64,000 bases of DNA, from the NCBI RefSeq assembly GCF_025642155.1, contig NZ_CP106798.1:5456001-5520000 (forward strand). The letters are read 5' to 3'. Below the pieces are notes generated by a model. That model worked only from the letters and a program-made list of their open reading frames with translations. It ran no database searches and was not told the origin of the DNA. Shown here piece by piece: positions 53,986-63,224 of the stretch; within the stretch, counting starts at the first letter, position 1, and each line of letters begins with the position of its first letter. The stretch is from Streptomyces sp. HUAS 15-9 (lineage in GTDB: Bacteria; Actinomycetota; Actinomycetes; Streptomycetales; Streptomycetaceae). The position numbers and the translations under genes were made by a program.

Positions 53986-54713
53986 CCCCGCCCGCTGAAC
54001 TCCGTCAGGGCGCGCTCCACAATGGCCTCCAGCTGGTCGTGGTGCGCGCCCTTCCAGTACGCGCGCCCGCACTCCAGGCACCGGGCGAAGACGTCGTACG
54101 ACCGCTGCGTCCCGCCCTTCAGCTGGTGCGCCACCTCGTCCTTGGTGGCCTCCTTCAGCAGGCCGTTGCATGCCGTGCAGCGCGTCCAGGGGCGCAGTTC
54201 GGGGGCGAACCGGTCGAGGACGTCGCGGAGTTGGTCCTCGGGGCGGGTGCTGTAGACATAGGCGCCCGCCCACAGTTCGCGGCGGCGCAGCAGGCCGCGG
54301 TCCCGGCTGAGCATGACCCGCTTCTCGGCGGCGGAGCGGGTGGCCAGCGCCGGGTCGCCGATGTCCGTGGACTCGTAGGCCGTGTCCACGCCGAGCAGGC
54401 GCAGCCGGCGGGCGAGGGTGCCGAGGTGGACGTCGAGGAGGAAGCGCAGGGGAGCGCCGGGGACCCGCTGGGGCCGCTCGACCGCCCGTACGCTCACGGA
54501 CTCGCCCGCCGCCGGGATGTGCGACACCGGTACCGGCCGGCCGTCCACGACCAGCGCGCCGACCTCGGTGAGCGGGATGCCGAGGGACTCGATGACATGG
54601 CCGAGGGTCGAGACGCCGTCGACGGCGAGGGGGGTGCTGCCGTGGCGGCGGGCGTTCGGGACGAACAGCCGGAGCTCGGGGGCTACTTCGACGTGGATCT
54701 CGGGTCCGTTCAC
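53982..54713 (-). CDS. Mut7-C RNase domain protein with ubiquitin-like N-terminus
   Basis: A 243-aa cytoplasmic protein: an N-terminal ubiquitin/MoaD-like domain (about 1-80) and a Mut7-C PIN-like RNase domain (about 85-240). Zn-ribbon cysteines are in TRCTACNGLL and ARCLECGRAYWKG; acidic LLDVHLG, LSRDRGLL and RPEDQ fit the PIN-type nuclease centre. Probably cleaves or processes RNA; the target is unknown. GTG start at 54713. Its stop codon overlaps that of the convergent oxidase gene by a few bases. Confidence 0.85.
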   Translation of the reverse strand: MNGPEIHVEVAPELRLFVPNARRHGSTPLAVDGVSTLGHVIESLGIPLTEVGALVVDGRPVPVSHIPAAGESVSVRAVERPQRVPGAPLRFLLDVHLGTLARRLRLLGVDTAYESTDIGDPALATRSAAEKRVMLSRDRGLLRRRELWAGAYVYSTRPEDQLRDVLDRFAPELRPWTRCTACNGLLKEATKDEVAHQLKGGTQRSYDVFARCLECGRAYWKGAHHDQLEAIVERALTEFSGRG

Positions 54714-54746
54714 CCCGTCAGGATGTCACGGGTGAGCGGCGTGGGC

Positions 54747-55376
54747 TCAGGGGTTTTCCCTGGGCAGGCCGTGCTCCAGGACATCCAGGGTGCGGTCGAC
54801 GAGGGCCGCGAAATCGTCCCGGTGATCGTTCGCCGCCCAGTACAGGGAGGTCTCCATCAGGCCGCCGACCAGGGACATCGCGTAGACCCGCACCTCCAGG
54901 CTCTCCGGGTCCCGGCCGGTGCGCTCGCCGATGGCCTGGCAGAGCATCCGGCCGGTGACCGACATGCTCTCCATCATCCGCGAGCGCACCGCGGGGACCT
55001 CGACCATCAGCCGGGTCCGCAGCCGGGACACCCGGGCGTCCTCCTCGACGCCGAGCCGGACGGCCCGTCGCATCACGTACCGGACGGACTCCGTCCAGGG
55101 CTCCTCGGCGGGCCGCGCCCTCAGTTCGTCCAGGATGATCGGGTCGTACTCGTCCGTGAGGACGATGTCCTCCTTGGTCGGGAAGTACCGGAAGACGGTC
55201 GACGGCGACACTTCGGCGCGCTCGGCGATCTGGTCGATCGTGGTGGCGTCGTACCCCTGCTCCTCGATCAGTTCGTACGTCGCGGTGCGGATCGCCTCGC
55301 GGGTCTTGATCTTCTTCCGCTCGCGCAGTCCCAGTCGGGAGCGGTCGGTGGGAGGAGAGGTACGTGCGGCCGTCAT
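54747..55376 (-). CDS. TetR-family repressor of the MFS efflux operon
   Basis: A 209-aa regulator with an N-terminal HTH (TREAIRTATYELIEEQGYDA, TIDQIAERAEVSPSTVFRYF) and an all-helical ligand domain. ATG 55376 has GGAGAATGACC upstream; the alternative ATG 55385 overlaps the MFS stop. Located directly after the efflux gene on the same strand, it should repress the operon through the palindrome overlapping its promoter at 56961-56975. Confidence 0.88.
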   Translation of the reverse strand: MTAARTSPPTDRSRLGLRERKKIKTREAIRTATYELIEEQGYDATTIDQIAERAEVSPSTVFRYFPTKEDIVLTDEYDPIILDELRARPAEEPWTESVRYVMRRAVRLGVEEDARVSRLRTRLMVEVPAVRSRMMESMSVTGRMLCQAIGERTGRDPESLEVRVYAMSLVGGLMETSLYWAANDHRDDFAALVDRTLDVLEHGLPRENP

Positions 55377-55381
55377 GGTGG

Positions 55382-56956
55382 TCATTCTCCGGTATCCGTG
55401 ACGGAGGTGGCCATGGCCCGGTCCTCCTCCCGCGGCGTGGCGCGCCCGCCCGGCGCGCTCGGCAGGAACGCGGCCGCCAGCAGTGCGGAGACCAGCGAGG
55501 CGATGCCGCACACCAGCAGGACCAGGGTCATGCCGTGCACATACGCGGCGTCGGCGGAGGCGGCGAGACGGGCCGCGCCGGGGCCAGCCTTCTCGGCGAT
55601 CAGGTGCGCGGCGACCACGGAGTCCCCGGCGGTGTCGGCGGCCCGCGCGGGCAGCCCGGTGACGTCGAGCCGGTCGCGGAAGGTGCCCGCGAGCAGGCTG
55701 CCGAGCAGGGCGATGCCGACCGCGGAGCCGACCTGGCGCAACGTCATCAGCAGCCCGGAGCCGCTGCCGGCGCGGTCGGCGGGCAGCGCGGCCAGGGCGC
55801 CGTCCATCGCCGGGACGACCGAGAAGCCGAAGCCGACGCCCGCGACGGAGAGCCACAGCGCGGTGAAGCCGTAGCCGGAGTCGACCGTCGTACGGCTGCC
55901 GAGGAGCGCGGCGAAGGCGAGGACGACCAGGCCCGCGCTCACCACGGCCCGCGCGCCGAACCGCTTGACGACGGGCTGTGCGGCCTTCGCGGCGACCATC
56001 AGACCGCCCATCATCGGCAGCAGCCGTACCCCGGTGCCCAGGGCGTCATGGCCGAGGACGGCCTGGAGGTACGGCGGCAGGACGAACATCAGGCCGGAGA
56101 GCACGAACATCACCAGGGTCGCGGCGACGGTGTTGAGCAGAAAGCCGCGCTGGGCGAGCAAGGACATGTCGAGCATGGGCCGTACGGCCGTGCGCTCGCG
56201 CAGGACGAGTCCGGTGAGCAGCACGGCGGCCGCCGCGAACAGACAGAGGACCAGGGTGTCGCCCCAGCCGCGGTTGGGCGCCTCGATGATCGCGTAGACG
56301 AGGGCGGCCAGCCCGGACGCGGTCAGCGCGGTGGAGACGGCGTCGACCTTGGGCGAGGCCGGGTCGCGGGTCTCGGGCAGCAGGAGGACACAGGCCGCGA
56401 CGCCGATGGCGACCATCGGGACGTTGACCAGGAACACCGAGCCCCACCAGAAGTGGTTCAGCAGGAACCCGCCGATGATCGGGCCGAGCGGCAGACCGAG
56501 CGCCGAGGCGGCCGAGATGATCCCGACGGCCTTGGTGCGCTCGTCCGGACCGAAGAGCGAGGGCAGCACGGACAGGGCGAGCGGCATGACCAGCGCCCCG
56601 CCGACGCCCATCACCGCGCGGGCGGCGACGACCCAGTTCACATCGCCGGCCAGGGTGCCGACGAGCGATCCTGCCAGAAAGACCAGGAGCCCGGCGATCA
56701 GCATCCGGCGCCGCCCGAACCGGTCGCCGAGCAGGCCCGCCGGCAGCATCAGCGCCGCGAAGACGACGACGTACGAGTCCGCCATCCACTGCTGTTCACC
56801 GGTGCTCGCGCCGAGCTGCTCCGCCATCGTCGGCAGCGCGACATTGAGGATCGTCATGTCGAAGCCGAGCACCAGCATGCTCGCGACCAGGGCCCCGAGG
56901 GCCCACCAGCGGCGGGGGTCGTGCCGCGCTTCCTCCGCAAGGGTGACAGTAGCCAT
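55382..56956 (-). CDS. MFS drug efflux transporter (DHA2/EmrB-QacA type, 14 TMS)
   Basis: A 524-aa proton-coupled exporter with 14 predicted helices. Family motifs include ASMLVLGFDMTILNVALPTM in the first helix (motif D1), the loop GLLGDRFGRRRML (motif A) and the motif-C-like GVGGALVMPLALSVL. The substrate is unknown; it is related to multidrug and antibiotic exporters. ATG 56956 has no ribosome site, because the promoter appears to give a leaderless transcript. The tetR gene overlaps or follows its stop codon. Confidence 0.9.
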   Translation of the reverse strand: MATVTLAEEARHDPRRWWALGALVASMLVLGFDMTILNVALPTMAEQLGASTGEQQWMADSYVVVFAALMLPAGLLGDRFGRRRMLIAGLLVFLAGSLVGTLAGDVNWVVAARAVMGVGGALVMPLALSVLPSLFGPDERTKAVGIISAASALGLPLGPIIGGFLLNHFWWGSVFLVNVPMVAIGVAACVLLLPETRDPASPKVDAVSTALTASGLAALVYAIIEAPNRGWGDTLVLCLFAAAAVLLTGLVLRERTAVRPMLDMSLLAQRGFLLNTVAATLVMFVLSGLMFVLPPYLQAVLGHDALGTGVRLLPMMGGLMVAAKAAQPVVKRFGARAVVSAGLVVLAFAALLGSRTTVDSGYGFTALWLSVAGVGFGFSVVPAMDGALAALPADRAGSGSGLLMTLRQVGSAVGIALLGSLLAGTFRDRLDVTGLPARAADTAGDSVVAAHLIAEKAGPGAARLAASADAAYVHGMTLVLLVCGIASLVSALLAAAFLPSAPGGRATPREEDRAMATSVTDTGE

Positions 56957-56960
56957 GAAA

Positions 56961-56993
56961 TGAGAGTAACTCTCAAAATCGAGAAACTGTCAA
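56961..56993 (-). promoter_or_regulatory. Promoter with overlapping TetR operator, likely leaderless
   Basis: On the minus strand a perfect -35 TTGACA (56993-56988) is followed after exactly 17 bp by GTTACT (56970-56965). The dyad TGAGAGTAACTCTCA (56961-56975) covers the -10. A start 7-8 nt later falls on the A of the MFS ATG, implying a leaderless mRNA. Confidence 0.6.
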
Positions 56994-57022
56994 TGGAGTG
57001 CGGATGTCAGACCACACAAAAA

Positions 57023-57048
57023 TGGCCACGGCTCGCAAGCCGTGGCCA
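57023..57048 (-). terminator. Terminator of the hemolysin III gene
   Basis: Perfect 11-bp stem TGGCCACGGCT/AGCCGTGGCCA with a 4-nt loop; the minus-strand transcript runs into a T-rich TTTTTGTG. Confidence 0.8.
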
Positions 57049-57066
57049 CTGGAGGGGGTGAGGGGT

Positions 57067-57780
57067 CTACGCGTGCTGGTACGCCACCAGGGAGATGCCG
57101 ACGTAGTGGACGACGAAGGCGGCCAGGGTGAAGGAGTGGAACACCTCGTGGAAGCCGAACCAGCGCGGTGACGGGTTGGGGCGCTTGATCCCGTAGATCA
57201 CCCCGCCCGCGCTGTACAGCAGGCCACCCACGATCACCAGGACCAGGACGGCGATGCCGCCCGCGCGCATGAAGTCCGGCAGGAAGAAGACCGCCGCCCA
57301 GCCCATGGCGAGGTAGCAGGGGGTGTAGAGCCAGCGCGGGGCGCCGACCCAGAAGACCCGGAAGACGATCCCGGCGGCCGCGGCCGCCCAGATGCCCCAC
57401 AGCAGCCACTGCCCCTTGGCGCCCGGCAGCAGCAGCATGGTCAGCGGGGTGTAGGTGCCCGCGATGATCAGGAAGATATTGGCGTGATCCAGCCTGCGCA
57501 GGATGCCGTCCATCCGCGGGCTCCAGTTGCCCCGGTGGTACAGCGCGCTCACGCCGAACAGCAGACATGCCGTCAGGACGTAGATGCCGCAGGCCAGGCG
57601 CCCGCGGGGGGAGTCGGCGAGGGCGGTGAGCACCAGTCCCGCGACGAGTACGGCCGGAAACATGCCGAGATGGAGCCAGCCCCGGAGCTTGGGCTTGACC
57701 GGGTGCGGCAGGGAGAGCGCGACGGGACCGCGGCCGGCGGCGGGCGGGTCCGTGGGCGCGTCGGGGGCGGACGCAGTCAT
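57067..57780 (-). CDS. Hemolysin III / PAQR-family membrane protein
   Basis: A 237-aa seven-helix membrane protein of the HlyIII/YqfA group. Conserved features are SALYHRGNWSP near the first loop and FHEVFHSFTLAAFVVHYVG near the C-terminus, with His residues forming the putative zinc site of the PAQR hydrolase fold. The in vivo role in bacteria is unclear (membrane lipid or ceramidase-like). Start ATG 57780. An operator-like TACGG-AA-CCGTA lies just upstream and a terminator follows. Confidence 0.88.
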   Translation of the reverse strand: MTASAPDAPTDPPAAGRGPVALSLPHPVKPKLRGWLHLGMFPAVLVAGLVLTALADSPRGRLACGIYVLTACLLFGVSALYHRGNWSPRMDGILRRLDHANIFLIIAGTYTPLTMLLLPGAKGQWLLWGIWAAAAAGIVFRVFWVGAPRWLYTPCYLAMGWAAVFFLPDFMRAGGIAVLVLVIVGGLLYSAGGVIYGIKRPNPSPRWFGFHEVFHSFTLAAFVVHYVGISLVAYQHA

Positions 57781-57794
57781 GAGTGAATCGTACC

Positions 57795-57806
57795 TACGGA
57801 ACCGTA
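57795..57806. promoter_or_regulatory. TACGG-AA-CCGTA inverted repeat upstream of the hemolysin III gene
   Basis: A 12-bp dyad 14-26 bp before the start codon, next to a minus-strand -10-like TACGAT (57792-57787), resembling TetR-type operators; expression may be repressor-controlled and the leader very short. Confidence 0.45.
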
Positions 57807-58131
57807 AGTTACGGGCCGCTCCGGCTCGATGGCGGGTCGATAGTGGCCATCATCTCACGCGTGCGTGCGCTCACGCCGCCGTCGTACCCGGCCGCGACCT
57901 GCAAACCCCGGCAACGCAAAAAGACCTTCAGGCGAACCCAACGTGCACGCAAAGGAACGCGGTAAGCGTGGTCTTCCTCACGTCGCTCACCTGTGATGCG
58001 CTCTGGACATATGCGCACTACCATCAGATGATCAAATGAGTGCGGTCGGCACCGGATGAGCGGCTACGAAGCGTCCGGGCCGCGGCCCCCACGGGGCAGA
58101 CAAGGACAAAATCCCTCATTTAGGAGCAATC
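57807..58131. other. Intergenic control region upstream of pckG
   Basis: 325 bp without a gene. It contains GGACATATGCGCAC and ATCAGATGATCAAATGAG segments that are AT-rich for this genome and probably hold the pckG promoter; no operator that I can name is visible. Confidence 0.4.
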
Positions 58132-59955
58132 GTGGCGCGCGACATCGCGGCTCCCCCCGTCACCCCCACCCACCACCAGGAACTGATCTCGTGGGTCAAC
58201 GAGATCGCCGAACTGACCCAGCCGGACAACGTGGTCTGGTGTGACGGATCCGAGGCCGAGTACGAGCGACTCTGCGACGAGCTCGTCACCAAGGGCACCT
58301 TCAAGAAGCTGGACCCGGTCAAGCGCCCCCACTCCTACTACGCGGCCTCCGACCCGACCGACGTCGCCCGCGTCGAGGACCGGACCTTCATCTGCTCCGA
58401 GAAGGAGGAGGACGCCGGCCCCACGAACCACTGGATGGCCCCCGCCGAGATGCGCGAGGTCTTCTCCGGCGAGAAGGGCGTCTTCCGCGGCTCGATGCGC
58501 GGCCGCACCATGTACGTCGTCCCGTTCTGCATGGGTCCGCTGGGCTCGAAGCTCTCCGCGATCGGCGTCGAGATCACCGACTCCGCCTACGTCGCGGTCT
58601 CCATGCGCACGATGACGCGCATGGGCCAGGCCGTCCTCGACGAGCTCGGCACCGACGGCTTCTTCGTCAAGGCCGTGCACTCGGTCGGCGCCCCGCTGGA
58701 GGAGGGCCAGGCCGACGTGCCGTGGCCGTGCAACCAGACCAAGTACATCTCGCACTTCCCCGAGAGCCGCGAGATCTGGTCCTACGGCTCCGGCTACGGC
58801 GGCAACGCGCTGCTCGGCAAGAAGTGCTACGCGTTGCGCATCGCCTCCGTCATGGCGCGTGACGAGGGCTGGCTGGCCGAGCACATGCTGATCCTCAAGC
58901 TCACCCCGCCGCAGGGCGAGTCGAAGTACGTCGTCGCGGCCTTCCCGAGCGCCTGCGGCAAGACGAACCTCTCCATGCTCGACCCGACCATCTCCGGCTG
59001 GACCGTGGAGACGATCGGCGACGACATCGCGTGGATGCGCTTCGGCGAGGACGGACGCCTGTACGCCATCAACCCGGAGGCGGGCTTCTTCGGCGTCGCG
59101 CCGGGCACCGGCGAGCACACCAACGCCAACGCGATCAAGACCCTGTGGGGCAACTCGATCTTCACCAACGTCGCCCTCACCGACGACGGTGACGTGTGGT
59201 GGGAGGGCCTCACCGAGGAGACCCCTGCCCACCTCACCGACTGGAAGGGCCGCGACTGGACGCCCGAGTCCGCCGAGCCGGCCGCCCACCCCAACTCCCG
59301 CTTCACCGTCCCGGCGGCGCAGTGCCCGATCATCGCGCCGGAGTGGGAGGACCCGAAGGGCGTGCCGATCTCGGCGATCCTGTTCGGCGGCCGCCGGGCC
59401 AGCGCGGTGCCGCTGGTGACGGAGTCCTTCGACTGGAACCACGGTGTGTTCCTGGGCGCCAACGTCGCCTCCGAGAAGACCGCCGCCGCCGAGGGCAAGG
59501 TCGGCGAGCTGCGCCGCGACCCCTTTGCGATGCTGCCCTTCTGCGGCTACAACATGGGCGACTACATGGCCCACTGGATCGACGTGGCCAAGGACAAGGA
59601 CCAGTCCAAGCTGCCGAAGATCTACTACGTCAACTGGTTCCGCAAGAACGACGCGGGCAAGTTCGTCTGGCCGGGCTTCGGTGAGAACAGCCGCGTCCTG
59701 AAGTGGATCGTGGAGCGCCTCGACGGCAAGGCCGAGGGCGTGGAGACCCCCATCGGCATCCTGCCGAGCAAGGCGGCCCTCGACACCAACGGGCTCGAAC
59801 TGGCCGACTCCGACCTGGACTTCCTCCTTACGGTGGACAAGGAGGTCTGGCGCGAGGAGGCGGCGCTGGTCCCCGAGCACCTCAACACCTTCGGCGACCA
59901 CACCCCGAAGGAACTGTGGGACCAGTACCGGGCGCTGGTCGAGCGCCTGGGCTGA
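58132..59955 (+). CDS. pckG: Phosphoenolpyruvate carboxykinase (GTP)
   Basis: A 607-aa gluconeogenic enzyme converting oxaloacetate and GTP to PEP. The GTP-type P-loop [13 protein letters not shown] (271-283) includes the hyper-reactive Cys275, and [11 protein letters not shown], the metal motif region [10 protein letters not shown] and FCGYNMGDY are present, all absent from the ATP-type enzyme. GTG 58132 has TAGGAGCAA upstream. Ends in a strong terminator. Confidence 0.96.
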   Translation: MARDIAAPPVTPTHHQELISWVNEIAELTQPDNVVWCDGSEAEYERLCDELVTKGTFKKLDPVKRPHSYYAASDPTDVARVEDRTFICSEKEEDAGPTNHWMAPAEMREVFSGEKGVFRGSMRGRTMYVVPFCMGPLGSKLSAIGVEITDSAYVAVSMRTMTRMGQAVLDELGTDGFFVKAVHSVGAPLEEGQADVPWPCNQTKYISHFPESREIWSYGSGYGGNALLGKKCYALRIASVMARDEGWLAEHMLILKLTPPQGESKYVVAAFPSACGKTNLSMLDPTISGWTVETIGDDIAWMRFGEDGRLYAINPEAGFFGVAPGTGEHTNANAIKTLWGNSIFTNVALTDDGDVWWEGLTEETPAHLTDWKGRDWTPESAEPAAHPNSRFTVPAAQCPIIAPEWEDPKGVPISAILFGGRRASAVPLVTESFDWNHGVFLGANVASEKTAAAEGKVGELRRDPFAMLPFCGYNMGDYMAHWIDVAKDKDQSKLPKIYYVNWFRKNDAGKFVWPGFGENSRVLKWIVERLDGKAEGVETPIGILPSKAALDTNGLELADSDLDFLLTVDKEVWREEAALVPEHLNTFGDHTPKELWDQYRALVERLG

Positions 59956-60043
59956 GGCCCGTACGAAAAGACTCCGCGGCTGGTCCTCGGATGCCCTGAC
60001 CAGCGATCGTCACGGCCGGCCGCGGTGACAGCACCATGAAGAA

Positions 60044-60093
60044 GGGCCCGGGGCCCGCACCGTACAACGGCGTACGGGGCGGGCCCCGGGCCC
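60044..60093. terminator. Terminator between pckG and gtrA
   Basis: Perfect 15-bp stem GGGCCCGGGGCCCGC/GCGGGCCCCGGGCCC with a 20-nt loop, followed by GTTTTCC. Confidence 0.8.
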
Positions 60094-60154
60094 GTTTTCC
60101 ATGGAGTCGGGGTTCTCTTCAGCCACGGTCGTCTGGAGGCACGGTCCTCTGGAG

Positions 60155-60583
60155 TCAGGGTCCTCTGAAGACCCACAGCCGCAGCAGCGCGAAGCGAAGC
60201 GCCGTCGCGGCGGCGTTGGCCACGATCAGGGCGGCGACCTCCACCCGTGTCCCGTCCTCCAGGGTCCGGTGCAGCACGGCGAGGGCCCCGCTGCTCAGCG
60301 CGAGCCCGGCGAAGAAGGCCACCAGCCCCTGGAGTTGATGCCGGGCGGCCCCGTCCGTGCCGCGCACCCGGAAGGTGAACCGGCGGTTGGCGGCGGTGTT
60401 CGCCACGGCCGTGACCAGCAGCGCGACCAGATTGGCGGACTGGGCGTCGAGCACCGGCCGCAGCGCCGTGTACAGGCCCAGATACGCGGCGGTGGACAGC
60501 ACGCCGATGATCGCGAACACCGGCAGCTGCCGGGCGACCCCGGTCTCGGCCGCGGTGGCGGCGGTCTCGGTGGAGTTAGGCAT
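60155..60583 (-). CDS. GtrA-family membrane protein
   Basis: A 142-aa protein with four helices (e.g. FAIIGVLSTAAYLGLYTAL, LVALLVTAVANTAANRRF, LVAFFAGLALSSGALAVL). ANTAANRRFTFRVRG is the conserved GtrA loop. GtrA proteins are thought to flip or present polyprenyl-phosphate-linked sugars for surface glycosylation. Start ATG 60583. Divergent from the GT2 gene at 60713, with a palindromic site between them. Confidence 0.88.
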   Translation of the reverse strand: MPNSTETAATAAETGVARQLPVFAIIGVLSTAAYLGLYTALRPVLDAQSANLVALLVTAVANTAANRRFTFRVRGTDGAARHQLQGLVAFFAGLALSSGALAVLHRTLEDGTRVEVAALIVANAAATALRFALLRLWVFRGP

Positions 60584-60610
60584 CGATTACGGCACCCGGG
60601 GTTCGAGAAC

Positions 60611-60625
60611 GTGTGTCTGACACAC
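60611..60625. promoter_or_regulatory. GTGTGTC-T-GACACAC dyad between divergent gtrA and GT2 genes
   Basis: 7-bp perfect arms around a single base, in the 129-bp region shared by two divergent glycosylation genes. It may coordinate both; the binding protein is unknown. Confidence 0.45.
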
Positions 60626-60712
60626 ACTGAAACAACCCCAGACAGTACCGTATGCGAGCAAATCGGGCGCATTATTGCGTCGCCCCGCTCGAGAATGGGC
60701 TGGCATCTCCGA

Positions 60713-61759
60713 ATGATTGATGTGCTCCGCGACCCCGCTGACCGGCTCGAGCCGGCCGTCGAACTGTCGGTCGTGATTCCGATGTTCAACGAGGAAGAGG
60801 CATTGCCGGCGCTGGTGGGGCGGCTGCGGCCGGTGCTGGACGCTACGGGCGAGCTGTACGAGGTCGTCGCGGTGGACGACGGCTCCACGGACCGGACGGT
60901 CGAACTGCTGCTGGAGCTACGGGACGACTGGCCGCAGCTGCGGATGGTACGACTGCGCCGCAACAGCGGACACCAGGCCGCGCTGACCGCCGGCCTGCAC
61001 CACGCTCGCGGCCGCTACGCCGCGAGCCTCGACGCCGATCTCCAGGACCCCCCGGAGAAGATCCCCGAGATGCTCGACCTGGCCCGCTCCCGGCACCTGG
61101 ACATCGTCTACGGAGTACGCGCCAACCGCTCCACCGACACCGGTTTCAAGCGCCACACCGCCGGGGCCTACTACTGGCTCATGCGCCGCATGGTCGGCAA
61201 CCACGTCCCCGCCCAGGCCGGCGACTTCCGCCTGCTGTCGCGCAACGTCCTCGACGCCCTGAAGGCCCTGCCCGACCAGCCACAGGTGTACCGGCTCCTG
61301 GTGCCCTGGTTCGGTTTCCCCAGCGGAGAGGTCACCTACCACCGCGACGAACGCGTCGCCGGCCACACCAAGTACCCCCTGCGCAAGATGATCCTGCTGG
61401 CGGTCGACAGCATCATCAGCTTCTCCGTGGCCCCGCTGCGCCTGGCCACCTGGCTCGGCACCCTCGCCTTCTTCGTCTGCCTCGGCACGCTCGTGTACAC
61501 GCTGGCCGTGTACACGGCGGGCAACACCACCCCCGGCTGGGCCTCCCTGATCATCGCCGTGCTCTTCATCGGCGCCGTCCAGCTCATCTGCCTGGGTGTG
61601 CTCGGCGAGTACATCGGCCGTGTCTACTCCGCCGTCCAGCAACGCCCGACCTACTTCGTCGCCGACGACACCGGCGCGGCGCGCACCCCGGTGCGGGGCA
61701 TCCCCTGGCCGGGCCCGCGACGCGGCCACGGGACCCGGCAGGACTACTTCGGCGGCTAG
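60713..61759 (+). CDS. Membrane GT2 glycosyltransferase (polyprenyl-phosphate sugar synthase, GtrB/ArnC-like)
   Basis: A 348-aa enzyme: GT2 domain (residues 18-240) with LSVVIPMFNEEEALPALV, VAVDDGSTDRT and SLDADLQDPPEKIPEM, then two C-terminal helices (ATWLGTLAFFVCLGTLVYTL, LIIAVLFIGAVQLICLGVLG) and the typical EYIGRVYSAVQQRPTY ending. Makes a polyprenyl-phosphate sugar. ATG 60713 is chosen; an ATG at 60695 is possible. Works logically with the divergent GtrA and the convergent GT-C gene. Confidence 0.9.
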   Translation: MIDVLRDPADRLEPAVELSVVIPMFNEEEALPALVGRLRPVLDATGELYEVVAVDDGSTDRTVELLLELRDDWPQLRMVRLRRNSGHQAALTAGLHHARGRYAASLDADLQDPPEKIPEMLDLARSRHLDIVYGVRANRSTDTGFKRHTAGAYYWLMRRMVGNHVPAQAGDFRLLSRNVLDALKALPDQPQVYRLLVPWFGFPSGEVTYHRDERVAGHTKYPLRKMILLAVDSIISFSVAPLRLATWLGTLAFFVCLGTLVYTLAVYTAGNTTPGWASLIIAVLFIGAVQLICLGVLGEYIGRVYSAVQQRPTYFVADDTGAARTPVRGIPWPGPRRGHGTRQDYFGG

Positions 61760-61805
61760 GGCCTGCGGGAGAGCCCCCCCGTAAGACCGGGGGCCTTCGG
61801 GGCCG

Positions 61806-63086
61806 CTACGTCCGGGCCGGCTCGGCCGTGGTGCCGCCGGCGACCGGCTGGCTGGGCACGGTCGGCGCCTGGGGCTCGCGGCGGAACTCCTGGACCGTCG
61901 TCCGGAGCGCAATCACCAAGGCCAGCAGCATCAGCGCGCCGTGCGCGGGCATCGACAGATACGGAGCCACGTCCGGGGCCATGATCGTCAGATAGCTGCC
62001 GTACGAGGCGAGCTGCACCAGCACCGGCACACACCAAAGCTGCCGGGGCAGTCGGCACGCGGCCATCACGGTGAGCACGTCCGCGGCGTAGAAATACCGC
62101 TCGTGCATCGAGGGCAGCAGGAACGGCACCACGATCGCGGAGCAGGTGGCCAGCAGCACGATCCGGGTGTCCGTGAGTCCCGGCACGCGAAGGCCGGAGT
62201 CCGGCACGCCCTGGCGGCGGCGCCGCAGGGACCAGACCGCCATCCCCATCAGGAGCGACACAAGCACCCCCGCGACCAGAATGCCCGCGCTGCGCACGGG
62301 GTCGGTGTCACCGGGCACCGACACGAACTGGTATACGGACGGCGCGTTGATGGTCAGGGTGTGGTACTTGTCCGTCTGCTGGGCGTAGACCGTCAGTAGC
62401 CGCCCCGGGTCGGCGCCGAGCACGAGGGCCGGGACGTCGAGTGCAAGGTACGCCGCGGGAACGGCGAGCAGACACCGCCACGGCACCCGTCCCACCAGCA
62501 CCAGTACGAGCAGGCAGGGGAAGAGGAAGACGGCCTGGAACTTGAACGCCAGCGCGATCCCGAAGAACGTGCACGCCCACCACGGCCGGTCGCGCAGCAC
62601 GTGGTAGATCCCACCGACCAGGAAGGCCGTGTAGAGGGCGTCGCACTGCCCCCACCACGCGCTGTTGGTGACGACGGTGGGCAGGAAGAGCACGACCGCG
62701 CCCGCGCCGAGGGCCGCCCAGCGGCGCGTGGGCCGGAACAGGCACACAATCCGGAAGGTGTAGTACGCCAGCGCCAGGTCGAAAGGGATCGAGACCCACT
62801 TGATGCCCACCAGCGACGACAGCGGCAGGTAGGTCAGCGCGGCCATCAGATAGAGGTAGGGGACGTTGTAGTCCGAGAAGCTGGGGTCGGCGAGAGCGTG
62901 GAACCCGCCGTGGCTCACGATGTGCCAGTACCAGGGCTCGAGAAAGGTGACATAGTCGCCCGACTCGCGGGGCAGCAGAGGCATACGGACCAAGACGGCC
63001 ACCGTCACCGTGACGTACGCGGCCAGTGCCAGCAACGTCGAATCGGTGGTGTGCCGGCGGGGGGCCTCGGCGGCTGTGTCGGGCAT
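61806..63086 (-). CDS. Polytopic GT-C-type mannosyl/glucosyltransferase-like membrane protein
   Basis: A 426-aa protein of about ten helices. An acidic first luminal loop (RESGDYVTFLEPWYWH ... GGFHALADPSFSDYNVPYLY) and WWGQCDALYTAF are typical of GT-C enzymes such as GT87 or Alg-like transferases using polyprenyl-phosphate donors. SMHERYFYAADVL near the end is also conserved. It probably adds a sugar on the outer face. Start ATG 63086, divergent from rmlA. Substrate not predictable. Confidence 0.8.
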   Translation of the reverse strand: MPDTAAEAPRRHTTDSTLLALAAYVTVTVAVLVRMPLLPRESGDYVTFLEPWYWHIVSHGGFHALADPSFSDYNVPYLYLMAALTYLPLSSLVGIKWVSIPFDLALAYYTFRIVCLFRPTRRWAALGAGAVVLFLPTVVTNSAWWGQCDALYTAFLVGGIYHVLRDRPWWACTFFGIALAFKFQAVFLFPCLLVLVLVGRVPWRCLLAVPAAYLALDVPALVLGADPGRLLTVYAQQTDKYHTLTINAPSVYQFVSVPGDTDPVRSAGILVAGVLVSLLMGMAVWSLRRRRQGVPDSGLRVPGLTDTRIVLLATCSAIVVPFLLPSMHERYFYAADVLTVMAACRLPRQLWCVPVLVQLASYGSYLTIMAPDVAPYLSMPAHGALMLLALVIALRTTVQEFRREPQAPTVPSQPVAGGTTAEPART

Positions 63087-63224
63087 TCCGGACTCCGTTC
63101 AGGTCGCGCTCGATCGCGCCGCCCGGAGGGCATCCGGGGCGCGACGGCGATCAGTATGTCCGAAACATTCCTTGGTGATGTGTAACAACCCGGTATTTAC
63201 CGGCAATTCGCCTATGGTGCTGCC

